Source: Epiperipatus broadwayi
Lineage: Eukaryota; Onychophora; Udeonychophora; Euonychophora; Peripatidae
Assembly: GCA_028023455.1 (NCBI GenBank)
Contig: JAQFVV010012397.1
Coordinates: 1,108,501-1,172,500 of the forward strand
Direction of reading: 5' to 3'
Length of the DNA stretch: 64,000 bases
Each line of letters starts with the position of its first letter. Positions within the stretch are counted from its first letter, which is position 1. Below, piece by piece: positions 35,301 to 47,939 of the stretch. A program made the position numbers and the translations under genes. Under the pieces are notes generated by a model. It made no database searches and was not told the DNA's origin. It was given only the letters and a program-made list of their open reading frames with translations.

Positions 35301-36150
35301 TGTTCACATATTTCAGTGTTAGTGACTAATAAAAATGTGACCAAATAAGACCATTTTGACAGCAAAAATTGGTGACAGTATATAGATACAAGCTATTCTG
35401 AAAAAAAAAGTGATTTCCCAGAGGGAAAACCAACTTATAAACCATGTTAATTGTTTGAGTATTCATCAGAATAAGTCATTTGACAGAAAAAAGAAGATGA
35501 ATGCACAGACACATTACTTGATTCACATGATATAAAGTCATCAAGCAATAAGAAGACAAATGAAATTGATTTAGCTAAAATAAATAGGCAGTCTAATGAA
35601 TCAGAAATTATACCAATGATGGATCCCCCATTTTTAAAATGAGGTCAACATGAAGAGAGAAAAAAAACTCAAGTGGAAGACAGGCCCATACTCCCTTAGA
35701 GATACTTTAGAGCCCATTGATAACCCCAAAGTCTTTGTATTTGTAATATTTGTGACTAAAAGGATAATTTTTTAGAGTGAGAAGTTGAACTGTGTATAAT
35801 AATTATAATGCAATGTGTGCAGATGTGTATATGTTTAATTGACTGTAAATAAAGATATTTTATTTAATGTAATTAGTCCCACAATGTATGAATAACCTCT
35901 TAGAAAATTTACATATATATATGCATCAGAATTAATAAAATTAATGTATTCTAAAATATTCAGATTATTGCAGAAACTGGACTAACATAAAACCTATAGA
36001 TAACTTAGCAAAGTATATGTGCTTGTAAAGATGTTATGTCAAGTTAACACACTGTTGAAAGAAAATATGTCTACAGTTAGAAGATCTTATTTTCTAAGAA
36101 AATTAAATGCTTTAATTTTCGTCTGTATATATTGCACCAGAATGTTATGG

Positions 36151-37554
36151 TACATGAGTTTGAACTCACCAAACCATTTTTAATAAAGAAGGAAAATGTA
36201 TATATTAATTATGTAAAATATATGTATGCATAATTATTCATATTAATTATGTAAAATATATGTATGCATAATTATACATATTAGTTAATAAAATATTTGT
36301 TTGTTAAGCTTTAATAAAAAAAAATTTATTACTTTGATTTATATGATTTAGGTCATTTTTAAGAAAGCATTAAGTATAAAAATATTCATGGGTTTATTTG
36401 TTCATGCTATTGTTCAATTGTTCTTGTTTTTTTTTTCTGTTAAGGTGAAAGAAAGAATATTTTTTGTTAAAAAAAGGGGAGAGGATTTAACTACTGTCAT
36501 TGCAAAATTGCTGGTAATACATATGGAGAAATTAATTAAAATAATTTCTATAATTGAAAAATAAATAAGAATGTCTAAAGGCCAATATTTGTAGGCCCTA
36601 GCCATATGTTATTCATCAAAAAATGGCTGCCATTTACCTAGAACATTCATTCCTGTTAAATATAGTATATGGAAAAGAGAAATGAAGCCCTTGTGAAATC
36701 TATAATAGCATAACCAGTTCTTTGTTGGAAGCTGGACTTAGATATAGTGAAGTTCTAATACACATGCATGTGGGGAATAGAAATCTCATCAACTATGAAA
36801 ATGAACATTAATGCTCGAATCACAATAGTTATGAAAAGTGATAATGTATATATATGGTACGCATCTACAAATTTTTATAGTCTTTGCTTATGCATATAAT
36901 CTATGCATCCATAAGTATAAAGGATGAAAAAAAATGTACTGTATATTGAATTACAAAATTTGAATTATTTTAAAATTTAAGTTGAGAATATAATAACATT
37001 ATTTATTGTGCATGCTTATTCTAATGTAACTGGATTAATGTTTTATGGGCTTGTAACCAAAAGGGATTTCTTTTTGTTATATGCATTTTTTTTTATTAAT
37101 GATTTTTTTCAAAAAACAATTATCATTGTTGGTGTAAAAAAAAAGAAAGAAAATATTCTGTGAGGGGATATTAATTAGAACATTACCAGTATCTATTATC
37201 ATTAAATTATTATATTTTTTATGATGTTCATATTCTTATTTTAGTAGTGTGCTAAACATTTATGATTTATTATCGGAGTGAACTTGTATATCATGAATTA
37301 TATAAGAATAAGTACAAAGTAGCATAATCATGTGGTAAGAGAATGCCACAGGAATAAAAAAAATGGCTGGCGTTTGGCGATTATAATTTTTCCTTATCAC
37401 ATGATCTCTTGGTTGACCATTTTTGAAATAAAGAAAATCTAATTAAATTTAGTAAAATATTATTTAATTTCAAAAATTGAGGAACAATAATTTATTAGAG
37501 TTTAAAACTATCGGTTAAACCCAATTCTCGGAGCAATATGTATTATTTTGTTAC
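36151..37554. other. Insertion or divergent segment splitting the right LTR
   Basis: Not matched in the left LTR. It contains a 39-bp unit repeated twice (36202-36240, 36241-36279). No ORF beyond chance and no clear ends, so its identity is unknown. Confidence 0.35.
36202..36279. repeat. Two-copy 39-bp tandem repeat
   Basis: tattaattatgtaaaatata followed by tgtatgcataatta, twice, nearly identical. Confidence 0.9.
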
Positions 37555-37662
37555 AGGGAATAAATTCTTATTTAAGTTTTTTTTTATGTTAATATTTCTT
37601 GGTTTCAAATAAATTGATGTGACCCAGCTGGTATTATAAATTATACCTTCGGGAATACAGCA

Positions 37663-39740
37663 TGTACAATATGTGAACCTACAAACGACCAAGCCAAAGA
37701 TAACGGGGAAATCTGATCATAACAAAGTAAATCTGAATTGTGGAAATCTAATTGTGACTAATAACTAATCATAATAAATAAAAACTATCTGATCCTGAAT
37801 TATAAATTGCAACTTCAATTTTTCTTCCAATTTGAGCTCCAAATATACTACATACATAACAATAAAATCTTCTTCAAATATAGTTCTGAAGAGATGAAAA
37901 TATGCTGAACGCTGGACTGGCTTTATTTTGGTGAAATTAATCAACTTTCATATCTAAAGATTTCTATATTGATGTATTTTTCCTGTATATTTTTTTAAAT
38001 TAACTTTTATAATTTATCTATTAATGATTTTATTTAATGTACATACTAACATTGTTATTAAAATTGCAGTTTTTTTAGATTAGAAGCAAGAGCGAGTTGT
38101 GGAAATACAATTCCGAATGAGAATTTAGTTTTAAGTTAACTGTTATAATAAGAAATCGAAAATAATCCAGAAATCGCTCATCGTAAGATTCTAATCATTG
38201 TATTTTTTATTTATTGTTGTAAGTTATAAGTTAAAGTACAATTTAAATTATGGGGGTCAAGTTTGCAAAAATCTATTTGGATCAAATATGAAAGGGGAAA
38301 AGCTGAATATCTTATTGATTGTTTGTTGAAGTTATGTTTATATTTATATTATAAATATAATTTAAATATAGTCAAATTTGTTAAGTAAATACTGTTAATT
38401 AAAAATCCATTTTGTTAATTCATATGGATTATATATACAGAAATAGTTCAAAAGATTTGGAAAACTTTAATAAAATTATGAACATTAAAGTTATATATAT
38501 ATATATATATATTGGGTACTTACGTATTAGACCTGCTATACCTTTTTACATTCACATCAATCTGTTGATAACTTTCTTATCTTGTGATCTGACCAAATGA
38601 CATGTACACTTGGATCTTGTAAAAACTTAAAATGATAGACCATGTATACATGATATTTTCACAAGATTTACAAAGTTACCAGTAGTCTGAATACATATGT
38701 GAAAAAGTAGAGCAGTTCTAATACATGATAGTAATTGCATCAGACTAAATCTAACAGTACTAAAAATATGAATTTCACACAAAAGTAAATCTGAAAAAGT
38801 TTTATGCAATTCCCAAATGTTACTTTAAATACAAACAAACAATCACTAAATTACAAAACGCTTAAAATATACACATACGATACTTACTGTGTAATATATA
38901 ACAGGAATTGTCTTGATGAAAGAATCAATTTGTCTGTTCTTTATTTTAAGTAGATAAAATTTTGTTTCAAAATAAATACTAAAAGTAACCAGAAATGTTA
39001 ATAAGTAGTAAAAGTATTTTTTTCAAAACCAAACAAAAAAAAATAAATTACTACACTTTTATTATTTCTTCAATGTGATGGACTAATTTTTTTGATGTCC
39101 AGTATGATTCATATAAAAATGATTAGTAACCAGCAGCTTGTAGTTCAGCAGTTTTATAGGCATTCCAACAGTCCGAATAAATTGTTGATTCCTCTTCCAC
39201 ATTTTGTTTGATGGCTTCCCTCTTAAACTAAGCTCTGTTTCCCTCATTCTATGGATATTAATTTATGAGTCCAGCTGCAATTAACTTGGATCACCTATTT
39301 TATTACTACATTCTTGAATGTTACAATGCTATTGTTTGTTCGAAGTGTGGACGTACTTGACTGCATTGATGGTGAACTCCAAACGTTCATTTTCTACTGT
39401 TTTTTTTTTTAAAGAAAAAAATTGTAGTATTAATCAGAAAATTGGAAAAAAAATAAATCAGCATTGAAGTAAAAAACACTTTGAAAAGAACTTGTCCAAA
39501 CAAAATCTGGACAATAAATAAAAGTGTAAATTTATCTTGTTATTGGATGAGATTGCAGGGTTTATATAATGGGGTTGCAAGGTTAGATATCACGAATGTG
39601 AAAAATTGTACCATTTTTCCTACATTGTAGGAGTAATATGTAAGTACCATATATTGTTTAGTGATTACTTATTCACATTCTTATGTTTATAGAAAGTTTA
39701 ATAATATTTATTTTTATAAAGCGCAAACAGTATTGAAATT
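37663..39740. other. AT-rich sequence without a recognised gene
   Basis: Contains a short TA tract near 38492-38511 preceded by cattaaagtta, the same phrase that precedes the TA array at 39944. Nothing else noted. Confidence 0.45.
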
Positions 39741-39846
39741 AAATTGAAAGACTGCAAAACCTCTCATGCTCATTACTATAACAGCCAATCAGATCTGATT
39801 GGCTGTTATAGTAATGAGCATGAGAGGTTTTGCAGTCTCTCAATTT
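39741..39846. repeat. Near-perfect 106-bp palindrome without spacer
   Basis: Two 53-base arms meet at agatct (39791-39796) with one mismatch. Arm sequence includes cctctcatgctcattac and gccaatc. Perfectly abutted palindromes of this size are rare in unselected DNA. Could be a minimal fold-back element or a lesion or assembly product. Confidence 0.93.
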
Positions 39847-39943
39847 AGAAAGTTTGATATTATTAATGTATGTGTGTACTTAATATTATATGAATTTTAA
39901 ATATTTGCTAAAATACTAGCAAATAAAATTCTGTGCATTAAAG

Positions 39944-39981
<38 letters not shown>
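39944..39981. repeat. (TA)n microsatellite
   Basis: Pure TA array, preceded by gcattaaagtta as at 38478. Confidence 0.95.
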
Positions 39982-39985
<4 letters not shown>

Positions 39986-40567
39986 GATATATGTTCTCAT
40001 TTCCCACACATATATAGATTCTTCAATTAAAAAAAAAAAATTTCTTTTATATATATAGATTTATGTGTGTATTTATTATTATATAGTTTATAAATAGTTA
40101 ATAAATAAGCAGTTGTAAAGAGAGAAGATAATGAGAAACAATATTTAATATAGGGATTTATTATATTTTCATTAAATAATGTGTTGAAATTATTTAGCTA
40201 TATTCTTATTAAATAAAGCAGATCAGAAAGAAAGTGTGAAGTAAAATGATCAAGATTAGTAGATTAGGATATGAAAATGTACACTTGTGAGTATAGATAT
40301 TTTAAACATAAAACATTTTTACACAAATCTTTAATGACTAAGATTGCAATATTTGTTATTTTGGTATTATCTAGATTGTAGATATCTAGAGAGGGAAGCG
40401 ATGCTTGGATGGAATAAATGTAACAATTAATCCTAAGTTTTTATTAATTGCGACAGACCGTCAAACTCATGAAGCTTTGATCTTTATCTCAAGATAAGAT
40501 TTTCAGGTGGTCCTTTTCTTTGATCAAAGATTCACAATATAAACGAATGAAACAATATTTAGAGGGG

Positions 40568-40726
40568 TCAGTTTTTTTTCAATATTATTAAAGAAGAGAT
40601 GTAAACTCTCAGTTTTTTTTTAATGTTGTTAAGGAAGATAAGTAAGCGCTCAGTTTTTTTCAATATTATTAAAGGAGGGATGTAGTGATCAGTTTTTCAT
40701 TATTATTAGACAGAGATGTAATGATT
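40568..40726. repeat. Four-unit ~40-bp minisatellite
   Basis: Units begin TCAGTTTTTTTT and continue aatattattaaagaagagatgta with drift; starts near 40568, 40609, 40650 and 40689. Confidence 0.7.
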
Positions 40727-41336
40727 GAGTTCATGAAAACCAAAGGAAATGGACAGTTTTCATTTTTTTAAAGAGTATAAGCAATTGATTTTTTTTCTTT
40801 TTTTTAAAAATTGAGGAAAAAGAAAAATGACTCTTGTTTTAAAGTCAGTATAGACAAAGATGTGCATATATATAAGTAATTCCCAGCAAGATTAAGATAA
40901 AAGAATTGGAACAAAATTGAATTTCTTGGAAGAAGTTATTGACAATTCTATAAAATGATATTAATATACTTTGCTGTGTATAATACAATGAATTCGCCTT
41001 GCTAAAGCCACTTCTTCTGCTTCTTGAAATATGACATCTATGGGTTAACTCACTGATCTATCCATGGACTTATACCAAAAGTCCTTTATAACCAACAGAA
41101 TGATCGAGTTTAAAGCCAACAACACAAGCTATTTGAAATGCTTCTTTTCTGGCTCCTGGCCTATTATGGGTTCATTGCCTTTGAATGGAGGGAGAAGGGG
41201 AAAGAAGAGAAAAGAAAAAGGGAATTGTATAAAAGCCTTATAACTAGGTTTGATTAAGCTATGAATCTATTTTTTTAAAGTTTTCCTCCCAGTCATCTAA
41301 AGTGTCTACAATGATTTTTTTTAAAAGAATTTGAAA

Positions 41337-41614
41337 CAAGCCAGCACACCAATTCATCGTTATCAAAAGTATTGGCAATAAATAATTTTAAAATTGTGGA
41401 AACAAGCAAGTCAATTAATTCATGTTTATTAGAAGGTATCAACAAGAACTGTTCTTTTTATTTGAAATGGTAGAAGCAAGCCAGTCAACCAATTCATCAT
41501 TATCAAAAGTATTGGCAATAAATAATTTTAAAATTGTGGAAACAAGCAAGTCAATTAATTCATGTTTATTAATGGGTATCAACAAGAACTTTTTTTTTAA
41601 ATGGTAGAAATAAG
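41337..41614. repeat. 139-bp tandem duplication
   Basis: Positions from 41337 and from 41476 match almost base for base (aattcat-ttatcaaaagtatt at 41351 and 41490). A 61-codon ORF across it is a by-product. Confidence 0.85.
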
Positions 41615-43260
41615 CAAATCAACTTATTAAAACTACACGTGAGATAAGTAATCGGAAAATTCAAACCTGAGACATTTATAAAAAGTGAAAATAACCGGGT
41701 AACTATGAACTTTCATTAACAAATCTTTTATTCTTACTTAATAAAAGTAAACCTTAATTTATTAGTCAAAGCATTTTTTTTCTTTTGATACAGAAACATT
41801 AAGGGCTTGTTTATCGATGGTTATTCTCAATATCACATAACATAACACAAACACAGTTTAAATCTTCAAACTTAAATTTTCATTAATTTTTTATTTTTTT
41901 TATTATATATTGTAATACTAAAATGTTTTTTTTAAATTGTTTTTTATTGATTGTGATAATAAGCAACCCAGCTGAATATGCTTTATAATGATTTTATTTA
42001 TTTATTTATTTATTTTTGCATATTAGACTGGATATCATTTATTTTGTTACTCAGGTTTGCAATAATATTTTTATATATGATTTATGTATGAATCATATAG
42101 GGATATACATTTTAAATATATATGTTAACATTATTGAATGTGTGTATGTATAACTGCTTAAACGAACACGTCAAAAGAATAGCTTATGCATAATTAGTTT
42201 ACGTATAGGAAATTGTAGAGCAGGGCTTACATCAGAATGAAAGAAAAACACACACATTACATATAAAATTCATTTTTGTGATATGTAATAAATAGGGAAA
42301 GTCTTAAGTAAGCATTTATGAGATATTTTTTAATGTTAGTTTAAGCCAGCTTATTTTAAAATATTAAAAATGATAAACTTGTATATTAAATTTATTTGGT
42401 TAGGCGTATATAAAATTTTGTATTAATTCTATATTTAATTAATGTAATAATCGAGTCAATTGTACAGTTATTAATTTGATTTTAAAGAAAGAAAGAGGAA
42501 TAGTATTAATAAAATATAATTATATATCTTAATTGTTTTCCGAGTTGTTATTAAAAATATTGTTGTATTTTTCTTGTCTTAATTCTATCGTTTCAAATGA
42601 TCACCATCATCGCTCGCAGATATTAAGAATCATCAGCACTAGCAAATATTAAGCAAGCCTCGCAAAATGTTAAGTAGACTAGAATATTGATTTACATTTA
42701 AGTATTTAAGGATTATGCTTGATGTCTAACCAAGTTTTAATAATTATAGTTTAATAATAGAAAGCTAAAATTATGTTGCGCTCATGAATTTTGATCATCT
42801 TCATTAAAGAGGGATATCATATGATTGAGTGAAACACCGTTTAAACATAGTACTCTACATGAGTTATGATCACCATCATCATTGATACGATAAATAATAA
42901 TCATTCAATCAAACCCAAGATTAATAGTTAATATGGTTGGTAAAAAAAAAAGGTTTATAGAAAGTTGAATATCATGTGGGGATATTCATGATGATCATTC
43001 ATCATCACTTGTAATATTCAAATCCCAGTTTGAAATAGGATGATTTTAATAAGTGCCTATGAGTTTATAAAGATAAATTTATTGTTGTGAGTTCATTATA
43101 AAGCTATGGCTGGTATCATTATCATCATCATCATCATCATTATCATTATATTATGATAAATAACTAAGTTAAGTAACTAGTTAAATGGCCATCCATATCA
43201 TTAATGGTCTTCACGATGCTTGTTTGGAAGCCATTAATAAGAGTATAATTGTCTGTTCAT
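41615..43260. other. AT-rich sequence without a recognised gene
   Basis: Several atcaccatcatc-type clusters near 42600, 42870 and 43000, and an (ATC)n microsatellite at 43115-43145. Nothing coding recognised. Confidence 0.45.
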
Positions 43261-43272
43261 CAATATACGTCA

Positions 43273-43500
43273 ACTGAGCTAGTAATATCTATAAGAGTCT
43301 TGAATATATAAATTTGGTGATATGGGGATCTTATGATTTTATTGACATGAGTAAAATATAAGAATGTCATTTTTTTTTTCATTAGTCATCCAAGTCGTGT
43401 AATAAAAATGTACCGAATGAGTTTGAACTCAGTACACTCTAAACAGATATTTATCTAGATTTAAAACAATCTAGTGGCACTCCTGGGAAAACACATACTT
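43273..43500 (+). other. LTR-end-like module: ACTGAGCTA, hairpin, TGGCACTCCTGGG
   Basis: ACTGAGCTA lies at 43273. Hairpin CTAGATT/taaaac/AATCTAG (43455-43474) abuts TGGCACTCCTGGG (43475). It resembles the ends of the LTR units at 3737, 10605 and 21579, but here the distance from the first motif to TGG is about 200 bases. No matching LTR start was found upstream. Confidence 0.4.
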
Positions 43501-44317
43501 AGCTAAACTGAATAAAGAGTGATTTAATCCCTTTCCAACTTAATGATATTATCTTTATATGATAAATTTTATACGTTAGCACCAGCATGTGCGTGTGACC
43601 ATGAATGGTCGTATATACATGGAAAGAGGAATGAGAAGGAATCTTGGTTGAAAGAATCTATTATTGGAGATAAGCATAATGCACTCCAGGGATCTCACAA
43701 TAATTTTATTCAGTTGCTATATCTAATATTATTTTATTTGATGACAATGTCTAGTATAGTTTATTGGTCAAATGACTTCCCAATATCAAAATATTTTAAA
43801 TCTTTAATGATGATAGTGGTTTTAATTTTCATTGTTGTTATTTTAAGTATTGAGAAATGAGATAATTTATTTATTTCATTATTAGCTTGACAGAATTAAT
43901 GTTTAGGATAGTTGCAAATGGGCTATAATGTTATATTTAATTAATTAAAAATAGTCACCCAAATAGAGCATGATATGCATATGTTCTTATTTATATGTTA
44001 GTGTCATCCTTATTTAATTATAAATGATATTTTAGCTAACACAGTAAATTCATTTCTCATTTAATTTTACTCGGTTACAAATGATGAACTGCTAGAGCAT
44101 ATCATATATCATGTTTAGTTATTGTATTATAGCAACTATCATTTTATCACTCATCTGTATATTTATAATCAGTTACAAAATAGCAGCCTTTTTCATCATT
44201 ACATTATTTTATATGCTGTTACAAATTTTTCTTACTGTTACAAATGGCACAGATTATAAACATATTTTAATAATGGTCATCTATTTTTATTTACTGTTAC
44301 TATATATATATATATAT
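43501..44317. other. No recognised gene
   Basis: A 105-codon plus ORF (43543-43860) and a 101-codon ORF (44111-44416) have hydrophobic stretches but no family signature. Both are near the length expected by chance in such AT-rich DNA, and the second runs into the next LTR. Confidence 0.35.
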
Positions 44318-45672
44318 TGTAACGTTTATTTACATACGTTGCAAATATATTGGCATTTGGTAAAAGCTAAAAAAAATAAAAGTAAATTTAGATTTTTTTT
44401 TTACTGTAATTTTTAAAAAAAAAAAAACGTACAATGAAAGTTAAATTATTGTTTCATATTTTTTTTAAATGTAATTAGAAATAAAAGTAGAATTGGAGAG
44501 AACAAAAGAATTCCAAAAGTAAAAAAAAAAAGAGAAGAGAAAGTAAAAATATTTTGGCTAATTAAAGATGGCCGAAAAACTTGATAAGAAAAGAGAACTT
44601 TATAATGTAAATTTTATAAAGAATTATAAACACAAAACGCCATGATAATAGCATGCGCAGAAGTCAGAAAACTGGGCCTCTAGTATAAAAGGCAGAGGTC
44701 AGTTTGAAGAACATCTTGGTTTGCCTGATATTCTTTGGGTTGGTTTTGGATTAAAGAATCCAGACTACTCTACAATGAAAAAGTTTTTCATATGAGAATA
44801 GACTGGAGCTTTATCTGACATCATTCCCGATGGACACCAGAGAAGCTTACGCGACTAACCTATGGAACCAGCACCAAGATCAATGTATAATCAATGGCCA
44901 TGAGCTGATTTTAACCCTGAAAACTATGCATAGTTATCTACAACCATCGTGAATTCACTAAAACTTACCGGTAAGACTACTTATTCCTGTTGTGACAAAA
45001 TTAAGTGTTTGCAAACAAGTGTTAAAATAATCCCGATAGAGACTTTCATTTTTTCTGTACAAGAGACTTTTATTTATACCAGAACTTTTTAATTAATTAT
45101 TCTATTTTATTGATTGTGTCATGTTTGAATTAATCTGTGTTCTCTCTAGTTTACTTGATTAGTAATTCTCATTTTAACTTAAACAGATTTTTAATCTGTT
45201 ATAATAAAAAATATTTCTAATATCAATTTTCATTTGTGCATTATTAATAATAGTTATTATTTTTTATTATTAAATTTATTATTAGTTTAATAAGATTTAA
45301 AATGTAATTTACCTTTGCCAATATGTTTCAATAAGCCCAGGAATAATAATCTAAAAAAATAATTCTCGTTACGGTATGATGTAATACCGAGTAGTTTAAA
45401 AGTATTTTTCTTTTTTTTATTCATGAGACGTTATTTGACTATTTCAGCGAACTCTTTAGAATAAAAAGTCCTGGTGCCCATATTAAATAAATTAAAAGCT
45501 GATTTCATCAATAGCATAATTTTCAACAATTAATAGGCCGAGTTTGATCAGGAAATATAGTTATGTTTTTAGAAATAGAAATACAACTTTCTTCTTTTTG
45601 ACATAATTTGATCAACTCATGCGCAGTTTATATTAGCATGTAGAGGCCTAGCAAAACGGAAAACATTATAAT
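44318..45672 (+). repeat. Left LTR of the short element
   Basis: Contains TATAAAAGG at 44684-44692 and a consensus splice donor ttaccg/gtaaga near 44971. Confidence 0.7.
44684..44692 (+). promoter_or_regulatory. TATA box of the left LTR
   Basis: TATAAAAGG in a small GC-richer patch, conserved in the right LTR at 46787. Confidence 0.55.
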
Positions 45673-46413
45673 GGTTTACCCAACTTGGGCTTTGATTTAA
45701 CAACCACAACCTGAGATAAGTTGTAATGATAAAAAACATTACAACTATGATCCAAAGAAACTCACAGCCGGAAAATAAATAGTAATTTATTTTTAAAAAA
45801 AATTATAAAAAAAAAACTAACTAATTAAACCTTGATTATTAAAATATAAAAAAATATTTGTTTAATATGACTTCCAGAAAGTAAAAATATATGTATATTT
45901 TTTATGATATGTCTAAAAAAAAACACGATCATGGCTGATGTAGACATAAGTCACAAGTATTCGACTGAGTAGGTGGTTACTGAAGAGGGAAAAACATAGC
46001 CCCGAATCCTAGTACGCAGTATATTAACATAAGACCACCTTTATATGCCCACAAGACTATTTCTAGCAGGGATCCCAATAAAGGGGAAGGTGGATCAAGT
46101 TGGACCAAGTTACCGCGAGCCTGTAAGACTCAAAACGATGAGCAACGCTCGTTAGTGCTTATAACTTGGGCTTCTTATCATTAATATTACACTAAAGCAT
46201 AAAGGACACAGATGAATGTAAAATATTTTCCATTCTCACCGTGTTAGACCTAAAAGTGGGTGTTAAAGCCAAACGTCACTTGTTGAATGAGTCTACACAA
46301 CATATCAGTACGTTACTACAAAAAAAAAAAAACCACGAATATGAATTTAAAAACTTTAGAATAAAATTAGTGTAAACCCCTATTTTATTCTCATCTCCTT
46401 GCACTGGTGGTAT
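45673..46413 (+). other. Interior of the short LTR element
   Basis: No ORF. A hairpin GTTGTAATG/8-base loop/CATTACAAC (45720-45745) lies about 50 bases after the primer-like site, where packaging structures often sit; function unknown. Confidence 0.45.
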
Positions 46414-47763
46414 TGTAACGTTTATTTATATACATTGCAAATATATTGGCATTTGGTAAAAGCTAAAAAAAATAAAAGTAAATTTAGATTTTTTTTTGAC
46501 TATAATTTTTTTTAAAAAAATAACGTACAATGAAAGTTAAATTATTCTTTCGTATTTTTTTTAAATGTAATTAGAAATAAAAGTAGAATTGGAGAAAACA
46601 AAAGAATTCTAAAAGTAAAAAAAAAGAGAAGAGAAAGTAAAAATATTTTGGCTAATTAAAGATGGCCAAAAAACTTGATAAGAAAATAGAACTTTATAAC
46701 GTAAATTTTATAAAGAATCTATAAGATTATAAACACAAAATGCCATGATAATAGCATGCACAGAAGTCAGAAAACTGGGCCTCTAGTATAAAAAGCAGAG
46801 GTCAGTTTTAAGAACATCTTGGTTTGCCGGATATCCTTTTGGTTGGTTTTGGATTAAAGAATCCAGACCACTCTACGATAAAAAAGTTCTTCATATGAGA
46901 GTAGACCAGAGCTTTAGCTGACATCATTCCCAGTGGACACCAGAGAAGCTTATGCGACTAGCACCAAGATCAATGTATAATCAATGGCCGTGAGCTCATT
47001 TTAACCCTGAAAAACTATGCATAGTTATCTACAACCATCGTGAACTCACTAAAACTTACCGGTAAGACTACTTATTCCTGATTGTGACAAAATTAAGTGT
47101 TTGCAAACAAGTGTTAAAATAATCCTGATAGAGACTTTCATTTTTTCTGTACAAGAGACTTTTGTTTATACCAGAACTTTTTAATTAATTATTCTATTTT
47201 ATTGATTGCATCATGTTTGAATTAATCTGTGTTCTCTCTAGTTTACTTGATTAGGAATTCTCATTTTAACTTAAACAGATTTTTAATCTGTTATAATAAA
47301 AAATATTTCTAATATCAATTTTCATTTGTGCATTATTAATAATAGTTATTATTTTTTATTATTAAATTTATTATTAGTTTAATAAGATTTAAAACGTAAT
47401 TTACCTTTGCCAATATGTTTCAATAAGCCCAGGAATAATAATCTAAAAAAATAATTCTTGTTACGGTATGATGTAATACCGAGTAGTTTAAAAGTATTTT
47501 TCTTTTTTTATTCATGAGACATTATTTGACTATTTCAGCGGACTCTTTAAAATAAAAAGTCCTGGCGCCCATATTAAATAAATTAAAAGCTGATTTCTTC
47601 AATAGTATAATCCTCAACAATTAATAGGCCGACTTTGATCAGGAAATATAGTTATGTTTTTAGAAATAGAAATACAACTTTCTTCTTTTCAACATAACTT
47701 GATCAACTCGCACGCAGTTTATATTAGCGTGTAGAGGCCTAGCAAAATGGAAAACATTATAAT
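46414..47763 (+). repeat. Right LTR of the short element
   Basis: Copy of 44318-45672 with small differences, ending in a TA tract. Confidence 0.7.
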
Positions 47764-47939
47764 ATATATATATATATATATTGTATGTATAGTATTAATT
47801 ATTCACTTTTTTATGCTTATAGAAATTGATTAATGTATGTGTACTTTATATTATATGAATTTTTAAATATTTGTTAAAGTTGCTACCATATGTCTTTGTT
47901 GTATTTTTTTTCCAAATGATGATGATTACCTATTATGGT

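Larger units (their letters stand above)
32700..37662 (+). mobile_element. Old, internally deleted Ty3/Gypsy element
   Basis: Degenerate LTRs: left about 32700-33211; right about 35796-36150 continuing at 37555-37662 after a ~1.4 kb interruption. Both end gtgtaay-acagca after a shared stretch (aattgatgtgacc-agctggt). Between them are gag, protease end, RNase H end and integrase remains in order on the plus strand, full of stops. A TGG (33215) follows the left LTR, and a purine-rich gagtgagaag (about 35777) precedes the right one. Confidence 0.65.
44318..47763 (+). mobile_element. Short non-autonomous LTR element
   Basis: Direct repeats of about 1.35 kb (44318-45672 and 46414-47763) begin TGTAACGTTT and end ...ggaaaacattataa. 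They flank about 740 bases with no ORF. TGGTTTACCC follows the left copy. Both outer ends abut TA tracts. Repeats look about 96-97% identical. The size and lack of genes fit a terminal-repeat element moved in trans. Orientation is likely plus because of the TATA box and TGG site, but no clear polypurine tract is visible before the right copy. Confidence 0.65.

Noticed and set aside
43543-43860. 105-codon ORF with two hydrophobic segments
   Set aside because: Length is within chance for this base composition. No homology recognised, no conserved neighbour.
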